Positions 13,287 to 26,957 of a stretch of 64,000 nt of DNA are shown here, piece after piece. The stretch comes from Ridgeia piscesae (Eukaryota; Annelida; Polychaeta; Sabellida; Siboglinidae). The stretch lies in assembly GCA_025642075.2 (NCBI GenBank), contig JAODUO010000849.1:84501-148500 (forward strand). Reading direction: 5' to 3'. The notes under the pieces are model-generated. The model did no database searches. It saw nothing but the letters and a program-made list of their open reading frames with translations, and was not told where the DNA came from. Numbering within the stretch: the first letter of the stretch is position 1; the number at the start of each line of letters is the position of its first letter. The translations under genes were made by a program, and so were the position numbers.

Positions 13287-15716
13287 GTTATAACATACCA
13301 AATATGTTTAACAAGCCATTTGTTTATTGGTAAAATTTTAACGATTTGGGCTTTTTTACATGGCAGCTTTTTCAAAGACATGGCTATAGGTCCAGTTGAA
13401 TTGTAACTCTAAACGAATGCATTCAAATAATTTATTATATATCTAAGGAGGAGACAGTTGACTTAGCAGCACAACTTAGTATATAACTCACGACCTAAGA
13501 TGTAGTTGAAGCTAACATGCTGTTGCAATAGGTGATGTGTACCTTCTGGGCTGTACCAATGTTGGCAAGTCGACACTGTTCAATGCCCTCTTGTCATCTG
13601 ACTACTGCAAGTCAACAGCCAGGGACTTCATTTGCAGGGCAACAACTTCACTGTGGCCAGGTAAGGTCAAGAATGACCATTCATTCATGCTCAGGGAACT
13701 AATACTCACATAAAGTGTGTCTCTTCCACAGCAGTGTAGTTGAACTGAAACAATTATTGTAATCCAGTGGAACCTTGTTGGTGTTAATAACTTAATGCAC
13801 ATAAAAACACATTTGAAATTTACTCTGGTAACCAGAAAGAAAAGGCACGTGGACTTAGTTTTAAAGTTATGATTTTAGTAATATTTATATATAAATGTGC
13901 TTTTTACTTAAAAAGTTGTAGGTTCATTGGAGGGTATAACCATTATTAATTATATGTGCTCTCAGCATTTCATATATTTGAATGTGACAGTTTCCCCAAA
14001 TCCCTTAGAAAGTTAGTAAGAAACTAAAATATGAGCATTATATAGTTTCCAAGCAATAGACTTTACAATTTTAGACATTTTGTGACAGCATTAAAAAATT
14101 ATAAAATATTTCAAAGGTTAACATTTCTTGAACTAATTATTTTGTATCAGTGTAATGTGGATCTGTTAATGTATGAACTATATATTTTACTACATTCAGA
14201 TGATTGTAATATACATGATGTGGATAAAACAAATTTCAACAACTCTTACTATAGGAACGACGCTGAATCTACTCAAGTTTCCTATGCTTAATCCTGTCCC
14301 ATGGAAGTTGCATCGGCGAATTCAGCGACTCCTCCGAGAACGCAGCTCTTCAGTGGAGGAGGAGCGATTGCGGAGAAAGAACCTCAAAGCCACCGGTCGC
14401 CTGCACTATGCCACGTTAATGGGTACGGGACCCGCGTATTTACTGTTTCTGTCATAGCTGTTATTTTAAGCCAGATACCATGATATTACAAACATGATAT
14501 TTCAACCCATCCCAAAATAACAACAAATAATTTTGCCTGAACTTTTTATTTATTTATTTATTTAAGTAGAGCTATCCAGGGTTATTTCAAGATATACCAC
14601 AAGATTGTGGGTAGTTGCTTAGTGGTCAGTTGTCCAGTGTCTACGTAGCACCTGCCCACTGGGCAAGTGTCCATTGGGCAACTGTCCGCTGGGCAACTAT
14701 TCGTATCTTATGTATCGAGTATTAACTGTGACAGGAAGTATCAAGAATGTATGGCAGTATCAAGTATATAGAATGGCATTAAGTATATAAAAATTGTATC
14801 AAGAACTGTCTAGTCTCGAACTCGAACAAAGTATGTATCAAGTATATAGGACCATAACATCAATTGTATCAAGTACTCAGATTTAGTATACCCACTAAAC
14901 TGGGTACATCATATCCAGAATAATAACATCAATTGTATCAAGTACTCAGATTTAGTATACCCACTAAACTGGGTACATCATATCCAGAATAATAACAACT
15001 TCTGCTGAAGCATTTCAAAATTAAAAAAATTGCTTGCAATTTGTCGTGCACAAAGCGAAACTGAAAGTGATGTTGGTTGTGACTGCAGGCCACATCGGCC
15101 AGACTTTTGAGGGTGTCAAGAAGCAGACGCAGGAGGACCAGGAGTACCGGGGTTACACCCTGGCTAGCTATGAGTTTGACGAGGGGGCAGCATCAGTGAA
15201 GGAAGGGCGGAAGGGGGTCGATGACCTTGCGTCAGAACATGAGATTCTTGATGATTTTGACATCAGTCGATACAAGAACTCTCACTGGTGCTACGACACT
15301 CCCGGGGTCGTGAACCCTGAACAGGTGTGGTATTTTGTATTCCATTAAATATATAGTAAATACCCCCAAATCTCTGTACACTCTAAGCCAGTGAGATTTA
15401 TATCATGTTTTGCATATAGGTGTTTACAATAATTTTTTTATTATTTCATTATCAGTTACACTATTCTTTTATATAATCTAACTTATAAGCTTATTTTATT
15501 TACTCATGTTTATAATATTTTGTTTTTTAAAGGCTATTTATTTGTATATATCTAAAAACCTATCTCTTTAATGCTGCCTATCCTCCTTAGCCTCCTAGCT
15601 TCTTCATCCATCCATTGACGACTCACGCATTGTTTTATGATTACGAGTTTGCTTAATCCCTTGGCCACTGAGCTTGATCTTCGAGAATATTTATTATTAT
15701 TATTATCATCTATCTA

Positions 15717-15754
<38 letters not shown>

Positions 15755-18700
15755 TTGGTTTACCTGAAATAAATATATTCATATTCATTATTCAACAATA
15801 TAACACAATAACATTTTATCATCCCAAGAAGAGAAATTTGTGTGCAAAGTCAAAGTATACAACATACTAATAAAAAGACTAATGAATACATAGTTAAAAG
15901 AGTTTCTAAATTATAATCGTGATTAACAATTTATTGAAATGGCCTATTATTATAATTGTGATTGTTGCATCACAAATAATAAATACAGTATCAAAGTGGA
16001 ATGTATATAGACACATAATAAATGTCTGGGTCAAGGAAAGATCAGAGATTTGCCATTAAAAAGCCGCACAGACATGGAAACAATGTTTGAGAAAGCCTGC
16101 ACCAGTAAATATAATATAATAAATAGTTTTATTATAAAATCTACTTAAATGCATAAATTATAATTGATTGAGGTGATATTTGGTGTCGTGTTGTATGTAA
16201 ATGTTTGGAAACTTTTAACTAGCCTTTTTGAATTTGAGCTCTGTATACTTCAACATAAAAACAAGTGCGGATGTGGAAATGAAATCATTATCTTAGTTAG
16301 CCCCAAAAATTGGTTCCTTTCACATTAACGCTTTGCCTTACATCACGCGTTTACCTACACATGTACTTTACTAGAGCTATGTACCATTAACTGGTATTTA
16401 TATATGATTTTGAAATTTATTTATTCGATACAGTATGTTACATCTCCAATGGGCAATACTAAAGGATCTTTTGAGTCTTTTATAAACCATGTAAACTTCA
16501 TAACAATTGAATGAGAAGACAACATTCAACACATTCTGGCCATCTCTTCTGTTTGAAAAGAGCACATCCAGAAGAGCAGATGGTACACGTCGGTCAATGG
16601 TGTTAACCCACCAGCCACAGTGTGGCGCCACTGGTACATAACGATATATATTTCCTGCACATAGCATGCGGAAAAAACATAGCATACCTAACGTTATACA
16701 GTTTGAAATACACCCTGTATATGTTACGCATCGCATACCATATAGAAGCAAACAGTACACAGTTCTAGACAATGCCAACTTTGCATACTTGGGCAGCATG
16801 ACATCTTCCAGAACAGTGTTTCACATACACAGATCTCAAAATGGTCACTGATTTGTAATTGTATGTTGTTTTTCACCCAGGTCATCAACCTCCTCACCCA
16901 GTCAGAGCTGTCGGTGGTGCTCAGTAACAAGCTCTTGCAGCCCCGCACGTTCATGGTGAAGCCAACGCAGAGCCTGTTTGTCTCTGGCCTTGGTCGCATC
17001 GACTATGTCGAGGTAAACCAGTGGAATAGTCAAGCTAACGTATGTATGTATGTATGTAAAAAATATGTCTCTATGTATGTAGGCATTCATTTAGTGTTGT
17101 GTAAAAAGCGCAGTATCCTGTCCTCAGGACTGCTCAAAGCACATTATACTCTACTTCCCTGGCAGACCTATTCAATTGTACACCATCTCAACTTCTCTGG
17201 GAAACATCTAGCCAAGCTGCAATTAATGCGTGAAGGTTGTTTGTACAAATACCCACCATTGTCTAAAGCGAGGTAATTGTTCATACAGCCGAGTGAAGTG
17301 GAGCAATGTAGAGTAAAAACTTCCCCAAGGTTTAACCTTGCATACTGGATTCGAACCCAGGCTCTCTTAGTCGAGTCTAAAGTTCTCCCCCGCTTGTGTG
17401 TATTGGTTTAATTTTCATAGTAGAACATCAGTTGGGCCAAACCAGCCGATGATCAGTTGCGTCGACATTTATTTGAAGTCAATCACAGCAATAAAGTGTC
17501 AGCGTGGACAGTCACAGATGCATCTTTGTCAGCCTCTCATTCACTTTGTTTCAGGGTGACGCCTCTGTGTACTTCACAGTGTTTGCTTCCATCAATCTTC
17601 CCGTTCACGTTGTAGACAAGGATGTAGTGGACTTGTTTTATAACAGGAACATTGGCACGCCAAAGCTGGGGGTGAGTGAATGGCCATGTATGCAGGGTTG
17701 AACGACACTTCACTATGTCAGCTCAAGTGGGTCATGTACTGTTATAAAGAACTTGTCACTGACAGGATTTTGTTGACATGGTTCTAATAGTTTTTTTTGA
17801 GAAATCTACAAATCTGTTTTTGTGAACTACTGACTGGTCCCTGCAGTATTTTATAGAAGTACTGGCTGGTCCCTATCGACTTTGTTTTAATACCCATTGG
17901 TTGATGCTGGTTGTATTGAAATACTGACTATATAATAAATAAATATTTTATTTCACTATATTTTCCAGCCTACAGTAAATCTATCTGAAATTGCCACCAT
18001 TTTGCATTTGTGCATCTGTGTATTAATACACTAAGTTGGAGACATTGTAAACATTCATTCTCATTCTTGAGCTGTTTCTGATTTACTAATTGGCAATGTA
18101 TCGAAACACCTTTGACCAATTTCATATGTACATGGTATTCTTAGAAATAAAAACATTAAGTGTAAAAATTGCAAACATACAAATGTGTGGCATTGTGCAG
18201 TGATAACATGTAATCATTCGTCTTCAGATACCGCTCGGTGATGAGGAACGACTGAAGAAACTACCCCCAATGGAGAGCAGGGAGTTCTTCCTGCAGGGGG
18301 AGGGTTGGCAGGAGAGTGCGGCTGATATCCTTCTCTCGTCCATTGGTAATTACTTCCCCTTGGTTCTCCGAAACAACGGCTCCAACACATTGTCTCTTCC
18401 GCTCTAGCAAGTCCTTTCCCCTGGTGCAGGCACAAATTAAAAGGGATTCTTCGAGAATTTTTTATTTTAACGTGTCCAATTTTTTTATTCATCCTGTAAC
18501 ATAATTATTTCATGTAATCATATGCCTACAAGTGTTTTTTATTAACCACTCATAACCCTGACAATCTATCATAAAACAACTTGGCGTGTGCAGAGGTTCT
18601 GTTTTGTGCTCCGCCTATAATATCCATATAAGGCATGGTCATGAATATTTGGTTCAGCTCGTCAGACTTGTTTTATGACATGACAATTCTTTATAATCAG

Positions 18701-19419
18701 GCTGGATAATTAATCACCCACGCAGAAGCCAGCTCAGTGAGTTACATAAGCAGTTATTTGTTGTGCAGATATCACCCACGTTGTGAATAGACTTGCAAGA
18801 TAAAAGTAGCAGAGAAAGTACTTATGTGAATTATCATGTTTTGATACAGTACATGTTAAATATATATATATATATACATTTACAAAGAATCCATTTAATA
18901 TCCGGGGGGGGGGCAAATTAGTGCCTCAATCAGACCATGACAAACCAAAGTTTATTTATTATATTATTAAATGACTGTTTACAATGTCAATTTTATATTT
19001 CTCAAATTTACAATATAACTTTAGTTATTTTAACATAATTTATTAATACTTTGGGAAGCTACCTTCTGCATACGTGCATGTGAAGTAACACAAGTCGTGT
19101 GGACATTTGATAGGTTGTATGTGAAATAACACAGCAATCGTGAACGTTTGGTAGGTTGTACGTGAAAAACAGCAGTCATGGACATTGAGTAGGTTGTATG
19201 CGTGTTATTTTTACAAGTTCGCTGCCTCATTGTGTTTCAGGCTGGGTAGCTGTAACAGCGAGAAAATCGATGGAGCTACAAGTGAGGGCGTATACCCCAG
19301 GAGCAAGGGGGTGTCATCTCCGCACCCCTTCCCTGCTCCCGTACGCAGTCAACCACAGGGGCAAACGAATCCGTGGAACAGCAGCCTACTCAGTGAAGAA
19401 GATAAAGAGAAGAAACTGA
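12035..19419 (+). CDS. NOA1: NOA1, mitochondrial circularly permuted GTPase (complete, 697 aa, 8 exons)
   Basis: NOA1 is a mitochondrial GTPase of the YqeH family linked to mitoribosome assembly and translation. Exons: 12035-13049, 13532-13660, 14255-14422, 15089-15324, 16881-17012, 17555-17671, 18228-18345, 19241-19419. They total 2094 nt, all phases consistent; human NOA1 is 698 aa. The first ~55 residues are basic and acid-free like a mitochondrial presequence, followed by an acidic stretch (128-136). A treble-clef zinc site is C171xxC174...C207xxC210. The G motifs are in permuted order: NKVD 275-278 (G4), SAK 317-319 (G5), then P-loop GCTNVGKST 345-353 (G1), GTT 381-383 (G2) and DTPG 506-509 (G3). 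The C-terminal part ends [13 protein letters not shown]. An acceptor-like TTTTCCATTACAG ends at 12000, so a 5' UTR intron is likely. Intron 5 holds a SINE. Confidence 0.97.
14854..14991. repeat. 69-bp perfect tandem duplication in NOA1 intron 3
   Basis: The block starting ATAACATCAATTGTATCAAG occurs at 14854 and again at 14923, running to CATATCCAGAAT without a visible mismatch. It is about 100 bp before exon 4 and looks recent. Confidence 0.9.
15325..16880. other. NOA1 intron 4: no gene recognised
   Basis: A 1.56-kb AT-rich intron with a TA microsatellite at about 15720-15752. A 133-codon minus-strand open frame at 16398-16799 has no recognisable domain and lies inside this intron, so I do not call it a gene. 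Confidence 0.6.
17095..17400 (-). mobile_element. tRNA-derived SINE, copy 1 (NOA1 intron 5)
   Basis: On the minus strand the head holds a pol III B box (GGGTTCGAATCC, near 17347-17358). The body reads CTTGGGGAAG..., and the end is the reverse complement of AAGCGCAGTATCCTGTCCTC. The same element recurs at 37588-37885 with clear similarity along its length. The tail motif (GCGCTATATAAGAA in copy 2) is widespread in animal SINEs. Confidence 0.75.
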
Positions 19420-20580
19420 AGTTTTATTTGAGACTACAGGTGTAGCACAAGACACAAACGATCTGCACTAATTAACAAAAACTAGAGAAAGGGAAAGTGA
19501 CTAAGCACTATGAACAAGATTCAAATACCCTAGATAGTGACAGGCCTCAAATTTGGTCAGCTTGATGGCATGGCATTATAAAGAACATCTCTGAACCACT
19601 GTAAAATGTCTTAGATGGGTTGGTCAATTGATAGTAGAAGATTACAAAAAACAGCTGCAAATTCAAGGCCTCTACTACCAATGTAACGCAAAATCTGACT
19701 AGTAAATGTGGCTTTGGTTTGGCTCCTTTAACAAACAGATCAAATATATAAGTTGCATTGTAAACAAGAAATGATGACGTGTGTACAACAGCAATAAAAG
19801 TTCAAAATAAATATAGCAAATACTTTTGCGCGTGATGACTTCACATGAACGTTCTGTCGTTAGCCATACATAGTATATTTCTTATCTACCTATCAGATAT
19901 GTAGATCGATATTAAATTACCTAAATGAGATTAAATGCTGTTACAATATCAACAGACTAAGTCACAATCTATAATCAGGTTTTTTACATTTATAAGTAAA
20001 TCTGCTTTTGGCTATACAGATATATTGTGGTACTCTTGCACCCACGTAACACATAAATATAAGCTGCATTAAACCAAAAATACTGATGCTGCCATAAGCT
20101 AGTAATCAACTAGTAATATCCAGTCCAAAATTACCTAAATATTTAGAGTTTTGTCTCTGCTGCTGATACATAATATATGTTTCAAAATATCCATTCTGTC
20201 TTATAGCTGGCCCAAATACTGAACAAATAAAGTCTCTCCATATGTCTAATGTACCACAACAGATACAGGGCAGTGGGTAATATCAGTATCTGCCACGTTT
20301 GCTCTACAACCAGTAGAGCAAACAGGGGGCTTTGTAAAATTAAAACAGTCATAATATTGTTTAATGATGACACAACAATCTTATAGTACGAGATGTAGAA
20401 ATACGCTAAAACATTGAGACAAAGTTACAAGATCTTCGAAACTTAGATAAATCTTTAAAATTAAACCTATATCCTCAGAAAAAAAATAAAAGACAAATAT
20501 GTCATATTACTGCAATAAATTATGCATTAACGACGAAACAGTATAAATAACAATGTAAACTGGTAGTCAAATGCTGTAGC
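19420..20580. other. Convergent spacer between NOA1 and the USP gene
   Basis: This stretch holds the 3' UTRs of two genes facing each other. A canonical AATAAA lies at 19793-19798, 374 bp after the NOA1 stop, and could be its poly(A) signal. No other coding pattern is visible. Confidence 0.6.
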
Positions 20581-23389
20581 CTATGATGATTTAAAACATT
20601 TTGGTGAAGGCGTCCGTGGTTCGTGATGATATGTTCCGTTCCGGCAGATCGCGACGGCACAATGGGCGTGGTTGAGAACATACTGACTGACACTGCCTAG
20701 GATGATATTGGCTAGAGTATGTTTTCCGCCGCATCCCAAAACAACCAGGTCGACTTTCTCCTTCTTTGCAAGATCCGTTATAAAGCTCTGTGGACGCTCG
20801 TAGCTCAGAAAGAACTTGGACCTGATCTGAAGCAGGAGTAGTGTATCACGTTAAATTCATACATTAAAACAACATGTTTTGTTCCTCTATCAGCCTGGTT
20901 AGTATTTTGTAACGGGAAACCTGCTGAACATGCGACGTTGCACGCGGGAAATCATCACACACCAAGCAGTGATCAGGTTTGCGCGACTCGTCTTGGTAGT
21001 AGTGCCAATAAAGCTTGTTTTGAAAATGGATTTTTTTATTGTAACAGGGGGCTTTGTAAATAAAATTTAATAGGCAGTATATCTCCAATATATTCATTCT
21101 TTATTTAAAGAAGATACTAATTCTACCCTGCTGATTGGTATTTTAAAAAAGGTACTCATTTAGGGTCTTCGTAAACACTTTACAACATGCCGATTGGTAT
21201 TGTTTAAAAAAATAAAGACGCAATTAGGGGCTTCATAAAATTACACAGGGTATACCGAGACAGGGTCTTTTTTTTGCAAAGAGCAGTATTTTCCCACCTT
21301 TTCATTCACTGGCATATTAAAATCACCTTTTCCTTATTATTTTATTCCAAATGGACCATTAAACAAACCACCCAACCACATCCAATTGTGTTGCCCCTTA
21401 GAGCTATTTTCTTGTTTAAATGCTGAGTTGAGAAACATACACCAGGTGGCACTGCTGTGTCACTATCCGTGATGTCCTGGGACACTGCTGTTGGTTGCAC
21501 GGCATGTCATGCTGTTGGCTGCAGGGCGTGTCATGGTTAAAGGGATAATCCAGTCATTGAGAGATTCATAGCATTTACTTACACATGTATAATATATTGG
21601 TTGTCCATGGTAACTGTGCACAAAGATTGTTAATAAACAATTAATTACATTACATCTGTACCAAAATACATGCTTACGTCACTATCACAATTATGCGCGA
21701 GGCCTCTGCCACGCTTTGCCTTTTCCAACAATGCGCCAGTGATGTAAACGATTTGGCTTACGTTACTAGATGCAAGATTTTTGGCACAATTATACTATAA
21801 TAAATTGTTTATTAACGATCTTTGTGCACAATTATTAGTCAGCACAACCAATATATTATACATGTGAGTAAATACTGTGAACCTCTCACTGATTGGAGTA
21901 TCCCTTTAACAGCAGAAGAAACTAAATGGTCCATGATAATTTTCAGAGGTAATGTTAACGGTTGGTGCCTTCGCTTGTTGATGTGTGGGTGTAACTGTAA
22001 CTGTAAGCTAGTGGCTAACACAAAACATGGCACACAGAGTTACATACTGCAGACCAATTAAACCCAGTAAACTATGCTTTTTGTTTTAGTTGCAAAGACA
22101 CTTTCAAGAAACAATTTCAGCAAAAACTGATGAACACTTTGTCACTGTCATTTATGTGCAAAGCCAGATGCCTCAAGCTGATTTCCGGGAAAAGACAACA
22201 TACCAGATACGTTAATTATGTGCCAGGCGAGTTGCCTGTAACTGATATAAACTAATGTGATGTACCAACGATTACAACAGCATCACATTACAGGATTTAA
22301 AGCTCGACGTAAACATGATGCTAACAACCACAGGCTGTGGGTAAAAACTTACGCCAAGCTTGAGCAACTCTGACACATACTGTTTCTCGAGGGCAAAGCC
22401 TTTCTCCTTACCCTCTGCGGTCTGGTCTTCAAACGCTACACAGAGAAAGAATAAACCATTCACAACACCAATGATCATAATCCAGAACAAAAACTCACAA
22501 CATATGCTTCCCAGAGAAGTTCAGATGGTGCCTGATTGAACGGGTAAAGCATAAAGCATTTTGAGTAGTCCTGAGGAGTTCACTATATATGAACTTTGTG
22601 TGGAAAAGGTTTTATCTAAGAAATTCACCCAAGACACTTACTGATTTTGTGTACTTTAATCACAAAACTAGCATTTAGCTTCTACAGTAATGTTCAGTAT
22701 ATAAATTTTATTATACATCTGACAGAATTGTTTCATAATGTAGATATGTATCCCAGGTTAAAATGTGATATAAATGAATATGGGTGTATCTCTACACTCT
22801 ACCCTGTTGTACTCACTATCTCTTGTGGGCATGAAGGGAAGATCCACACAGTGCACCAACATCACCAGTGTACTAGGGACATACAACTCTTTCATGAACC
22901 CTGCAAATTACCATTCAGGTTCTGTAACTGGGCATTGTAGCGTTCAGTAAACATTGTCCACAGACCAGTCTTTGGTAAGAATTTAGGAATTTAGATCCGC
23001 TAGTTGTAAACATGCGAGATACAAAGTCTACAGCATGTGTGATCTATACAAAGTATTCCAAGAATGCATGATAAAAAGACTAGAGTGACTCCATCCGTGT
23101 CATACAGGATATACAGAGGTTATTTTTTTATTTCATAAACAATCTTGCAAACACTGTTACGTAATGGAGAGCAACTGTTTACTTCAAATTTTCTAAATTC
23201 AAACTATAAGTAATACAAAATTATATAAATTAATCACAGAATATTTAAAATGTATATATTATACATATGATTGATATTTGAAATGAAAAAGTCCCAATAA
23301 AACACATTTTGTATCGTGCGATAATTTAATTAACAATTCACACATTATTTCAGTCCACACAATTAAAGCTTTAATGTTGTATGCGCATT

Positions 23390-23439
<50 letters not shown>

Positions 23440-23871
23440 CATACACCTAATGAATTGACATAATTACAAAGTAAAGTCTATGAAAAAAGCTTATTTAGAA
23501 AATGTCTTAACAAATGATCTAATTTGTAATTATAAATTGTCCAAAAACGTGTAAAAAATTAGTTTTTAAATAAAAACATAACTATTCCAGTAACTTGATA
23601 TATCTGAGTAGTGAATTAGTCATCTATCAACAGGTTGTCCAGAGCACTTTTCACAAATTTAGCAATGAGAATACCTTTCCACGAAACCGCCCACTATCAT
23701 CTGAACATATAATAGTTTTACATAACAGGCCATTTGTGTCAACAAAATGATCTTATAAACAATAAATAAAATGATCCTGTAAACAAACTTACAGTTAAAT
23801 GCAGCATGTGAACATTCAGTGTGGTCTAACGCAATAATAACCTTCATCGTTGTGTCCATTTCTGCCGCCAT
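20581..23871 (-). CDS. Universal stress protein (UspA domain), complete, 163 aa, 4 exons
   Basis: This is a single-domain USP of the ATP-binding subgroup; such proteins are soluble and their role in animals is poorly defined. Exons: 23871-23793, 22900-22817, 22435-22353, 20826-20581; total 492 nt with consistent phases. Strand beta-1 is MKVIIALDHTECSHAAF, followed by W (codon split between exons) and the conserved LVMLVHCVDLPFMPTRD. The diagnostic nucleotide loop G-2X-G-9X-GS is at residues 113-127, in the stretch running from GCGG to LGSVSQYVLNH. The length is usual for the family. A likely non-coding first exon ends at 25157 (CCG/GTAAGT, minus strand). No gene symbol is given because lophotrochozoans carry many USP paralogues. 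Confidence 0.93.
21046..21290. repeat. Degenerate ~65-80-bp tandem units
   Basis: Three imperfect units share GATTGGTATT..TTTAAAAAA and GGGGCTTCATAAAA or GGGTCTTCGTAAA. A related AACAGGGGGCTTTGTAAA also appears near 20320. They are in and beside the last USP intron. Confidence 0.4.
21541..21905. mobile_element. 365-bp MITE with long TIRs and TTAA target duplication (USP intron)
   Basis: The arms read AGGGATAATCCAGTCATTGA on the left and, reverse-complemented, AGGGATACTCCAATCAGTGA on the right. They stay similar for about 130 bp (ACATGTATAATATATTGGTT, GTGCACAAAGAT, TTAATAAACAATT). TTAA flanks both ends (21537-21540, 21906-21909), the duplication typical of piggyBac and Kolobok. There is no ORF. 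It lies in the intron between the exons at 22435-22353 and 20826-20581. Confidence 0.88.
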
Positions 23872-24289
23872 TTCTGTGTTATCTCTAAAAGAAACAACAG
23901 AATCATGCTGTTGATATATTCAGTATTGGTCAATTAACCAATCATTGACTCTGGATTTTGAGATTGGCTGGGAAAATATTTGACTACTTGTTCCATGATC
24001 ATGCAGCATAAATAGTACATAAACAAGTCATGAAAAACACCATAATTTTAAGGATCCACACTGTTACCACATAGACTGTTTCCTGGATGCCACATGGCTC
24101 AGGAAGCTTCATAATAAGACACAGCTAGACTTTGCCAGCAAGTGTTAGTTGAACAGTCTCCTCCCTCTTCTGTTTGTAACTCACCGTGTAAAAGGTAAGT
24201 TTATTTTCTTCTTATGGTTAGCTCAGCACTCTATGTTAGCCACATGTTTGTGATTAGAGTATTCTCGAGCTTGGTTTTCAGAGTTGTCC

Positions 24290-24531
24290 TTCTTTAGAAT
24301 TAGTGAGTCAACTACAGGTTACACATTTACCCCCTGTGTGGGATTGTTTACTTTCCCTGGCATAAACACCAGGTAGAAATGACCACCGGCTTATAGTGTC
24401 TCTTCCGAAAGACACATGCAATGTGAGGTGAACGAAATTGCCTAAGTTTTTAAACGGCGCTAGGTGGGATTGAATCACTGTCCCCTCAACTGAGAGTCCG
24501 GAGCTCTACCACGCGACCACCGCACCTAAGT
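24290..24531 (-). mobile_element. tRNA-derived SINE, second type
   Basis: Read on the minus strand, the head is tRNA-like: GTGGTCGCGTGGTAGAGC (A-box region), then GTGATTCAATCCC (B-box region) about 35 nt later. The body holds GTGTCTTTCGGAAGAGAC and TAAGCCGGTGGTC, a core block I recognise from many animal SINEs. It differs from the SINE at 17095 and 37588. It lies upstream of the USP coding exons. It is not a functional tRNA: the acceptor arm does not pair. Confidence 0.65.
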
Positions 24532-25156
24532 TTGTAGACATCCTGTAATAACAGGATAAATACACTAAATGTCCTAAAACATTTTTTTTTAATCTGACTT
24601 CTTTGTATCGGAAGTGATGTAGAATCACATTGCGAACACATACACATCGATAAAAGGTGAGAAAAAACGGTTTTAAAAGGCCGTAATAATTTAGGCCAGT
24701 TAAGTATAAGATTACCTAAACAGGTATACCAAAAAATAATACATGTTCTCAACATATGAAATGGGCAATACATAAAAACATTATAGTTCATTGACATAGG
24801 GTTACAAATACAACCAGAGCCGCAAAAGATGGAAGGTTTCCTTCATTCACCCATTTCCTGGAATGTGTGGTTCTAGGGTGACCCTCCACAGCCATAGGCG
24901 CAGGTCCTTTCGTAAAATGTTGAATGGCCATTTCGGATTTCGCGGTTCGTGCAAGTCGCTGTGATTGTGAATGTGACGTGACGTAAACATAACGTTACAA
25001 ACTTGATCGATGTGATTGAATTGACTTAAAAGCCTGGTAAGTCAAAGAGCCGATGCGACTGCCTGTGTATTCCACAGTTGCGGTGTATATCAGGGCGATT
25101 TTCTCTTAAACTACCATACAAGATTTTCAGCAAAACTGTTGTGCGTTGTGACTTAC

Positions 25157-25215
25157 CGGCTGACGAACGGAGACTGAACCTTGCGCTGTAACCGATGCGG
25201 CCTCGCAGAAGATAA
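25157..25215 (-). other. Candidate non-coding first exon of the USP gene
   Basis: A minus-strand exon-like stretch of higher GC than its surroundings ends in a perfect donor CCG/GTAAGT at 25157/25156. A matching acceptor-like CTTTTAG lies about 15 nt before the USP ATG. The upper end is approximate. Linking the two is inference. Confidence 0.35.
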
Positions 25216-26405
25216 AGGTCAAGGTCGCTCTGCTAGCGGACGCCAACTCACTAATTGATGGGTTGACCTCGTCTGTCCACAAGGCAACGGACGCACGATT
25301 TCTTGGCTGTGACCGTTTGAACCGGCATTAAGGACAGCTATATTCTATGCATTGCTGAAAGGTTATGGCGTAATACATTAACAGATCTCAAGTTTGCGCG
25401 AGAAGTAAGTCTGTAAGACGCTTGGGTTTCAAAAGTCCTTTGACATCGTCTTTTGACTTTGTTCATAATCATTATATATACAATTTATGAATGTTATGAT
25501 TATATGTCATGATATGATATGCCAGGCCATAGCAGCGGTTGAGGTTGCGACCCAATTTCCGGTCATGGGAGATGGGACAAGCATGACGATCGATATGTTT
25601 GTAAACAGTTGATAGAAAAAAAACAGATTTTTCAATAAATATAGACGTAGATTTACTTCTCTTGGTCGAGAATCCGAAACTCTGTCTACTGCGCCACTGC
25701 AACGTTTTGTATACGTAGTATTTACGTACGGGAGATTATTGGCAACCCACGCGCAATGGCTTAATTGGCGACCGAATTTGGGGCCACGACTCCGGGGTTA
25801 ACCGCTGCTGTTTTCCAGAAAAGCCGAGATGGTGTTTGATTAAACTGGTCTGTCAGGGAGAAAAACCTGGATCTTCTGTTGTCTCTCTGTTAGTGAGATC
25901 GTCTCTAATGCGTTCATGTACGAGCTAAGCATATTTCCTGTATGTTTACGTAATATATTTCCCTTCACCCCTTCGACTTTCCTCCAAGCGTTTCCCTTGG
26001 CTGTAATCCTAATTGTAACCAAAGCAATTAATCTAGTGGATTTTGTACTGGGAAAATGCCACTTCCTAAAGTGAATTTATTAATTGTAATACGCAACGTT
26101 ACATGGTTGGTTGAACGCCAACGCCACATCATCTATGTTAAGGTAGGGATATTTAATTATTGTTTCATTAGAGTATAAGTTGGTATTTGTCATGGTCTTT
26201 GTCAGTAGGTTTGGGAGAGTAGCGTGAGGAATGTGGTAGGCTGATGTTATGTAGGGGTTTTGGGATAGTGTCTCATTGATAATGTGTCGTTTCTATCTTA
26301 CTTTCCAACTTTGACGCGTCCTGTGAATGGTTTGCTGAACTGCCATTGATTGGTCAGTGAACTTTGTTGTCATGTCGGTATTAATTTTAAGCGAGCTAGG
26401 GTTTG

Positions 26406-26470
<65 letters not shown>

Positions 26471-26473
<3 letters not shown>

Positions 26474-26566
26474 GCCTTGGATTACTAATAAGACACCAGT
26501 TCAATTATGAGAATATCCTAGTTGAATATAGCGTAGGCAACGCTGACACGAACTGCGACGATTATA

Positions 26567-26623
<57 letters not shown>

Positions 26624-26692
26624 GTATATATATATACACACACATATATATATATATATAGTAGGATGCTGACGAACTGCGACGATTATAGG

Positions 26693-26768
<76 letters not shown>

Positions 26769-26810
26769 ATAATATAACGTTCGCAGTACATAAACTGTGT
26801 AGTGTGTGTG

Positions 26811-26862
<52 letters not shown>

Positions 26863-26957
26863 GCCTATAATCGTAGTTTGGCGGGTACGTATATGTCGAC
26901 TAGGTATTCTCATAATTGAACTGGTGTCTTATTAGTAATCCACAGGCGTTTATTTTG
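26471..26957. mobile_element. Foldback element with AT-rich centre
   Basis: Left arm 26471-26570 starts AACGCCTTGGATTACTAATA; the right arm, 26858-26957 reverse-complemented, starts AACGCCTGTGGATTACTAAT. Both continue through AAGACACCAGTTCAATTATG to CGATTATAGGCAT, with the right arm carrying extra divergence. The centre is several long TA runs and a second copy of GAACTGCGACGATTATAGG at about 26673. The ends are embedded in TA repeats, so a target duplication cannot be read. Confidence 0.7.

Noticed and set aside
14580..14700. Short repeats of CACTGGGCAAGTGTCC
   Set aside because: Only three or four loose 15-bp units, with no sign of a larger element or function.
16398..16799. 133-codon minus-strand open frame
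   Set aside because: Lies within NOA1 intron 4, opposite strand, with no domain, codon pattern or splice support.
16863..17276. 137-codon plus-strand open frame as a separate gene
   Set aside because: It is NOA1 exon 5 read through its donor into the intron and the SINE.
24448..24531. Possible tRNA gene on the minus strand
   Set aside because: A and B boxes are present but the acceptor stem does not pair, and a SINE core follows. Treated as a SINE head.
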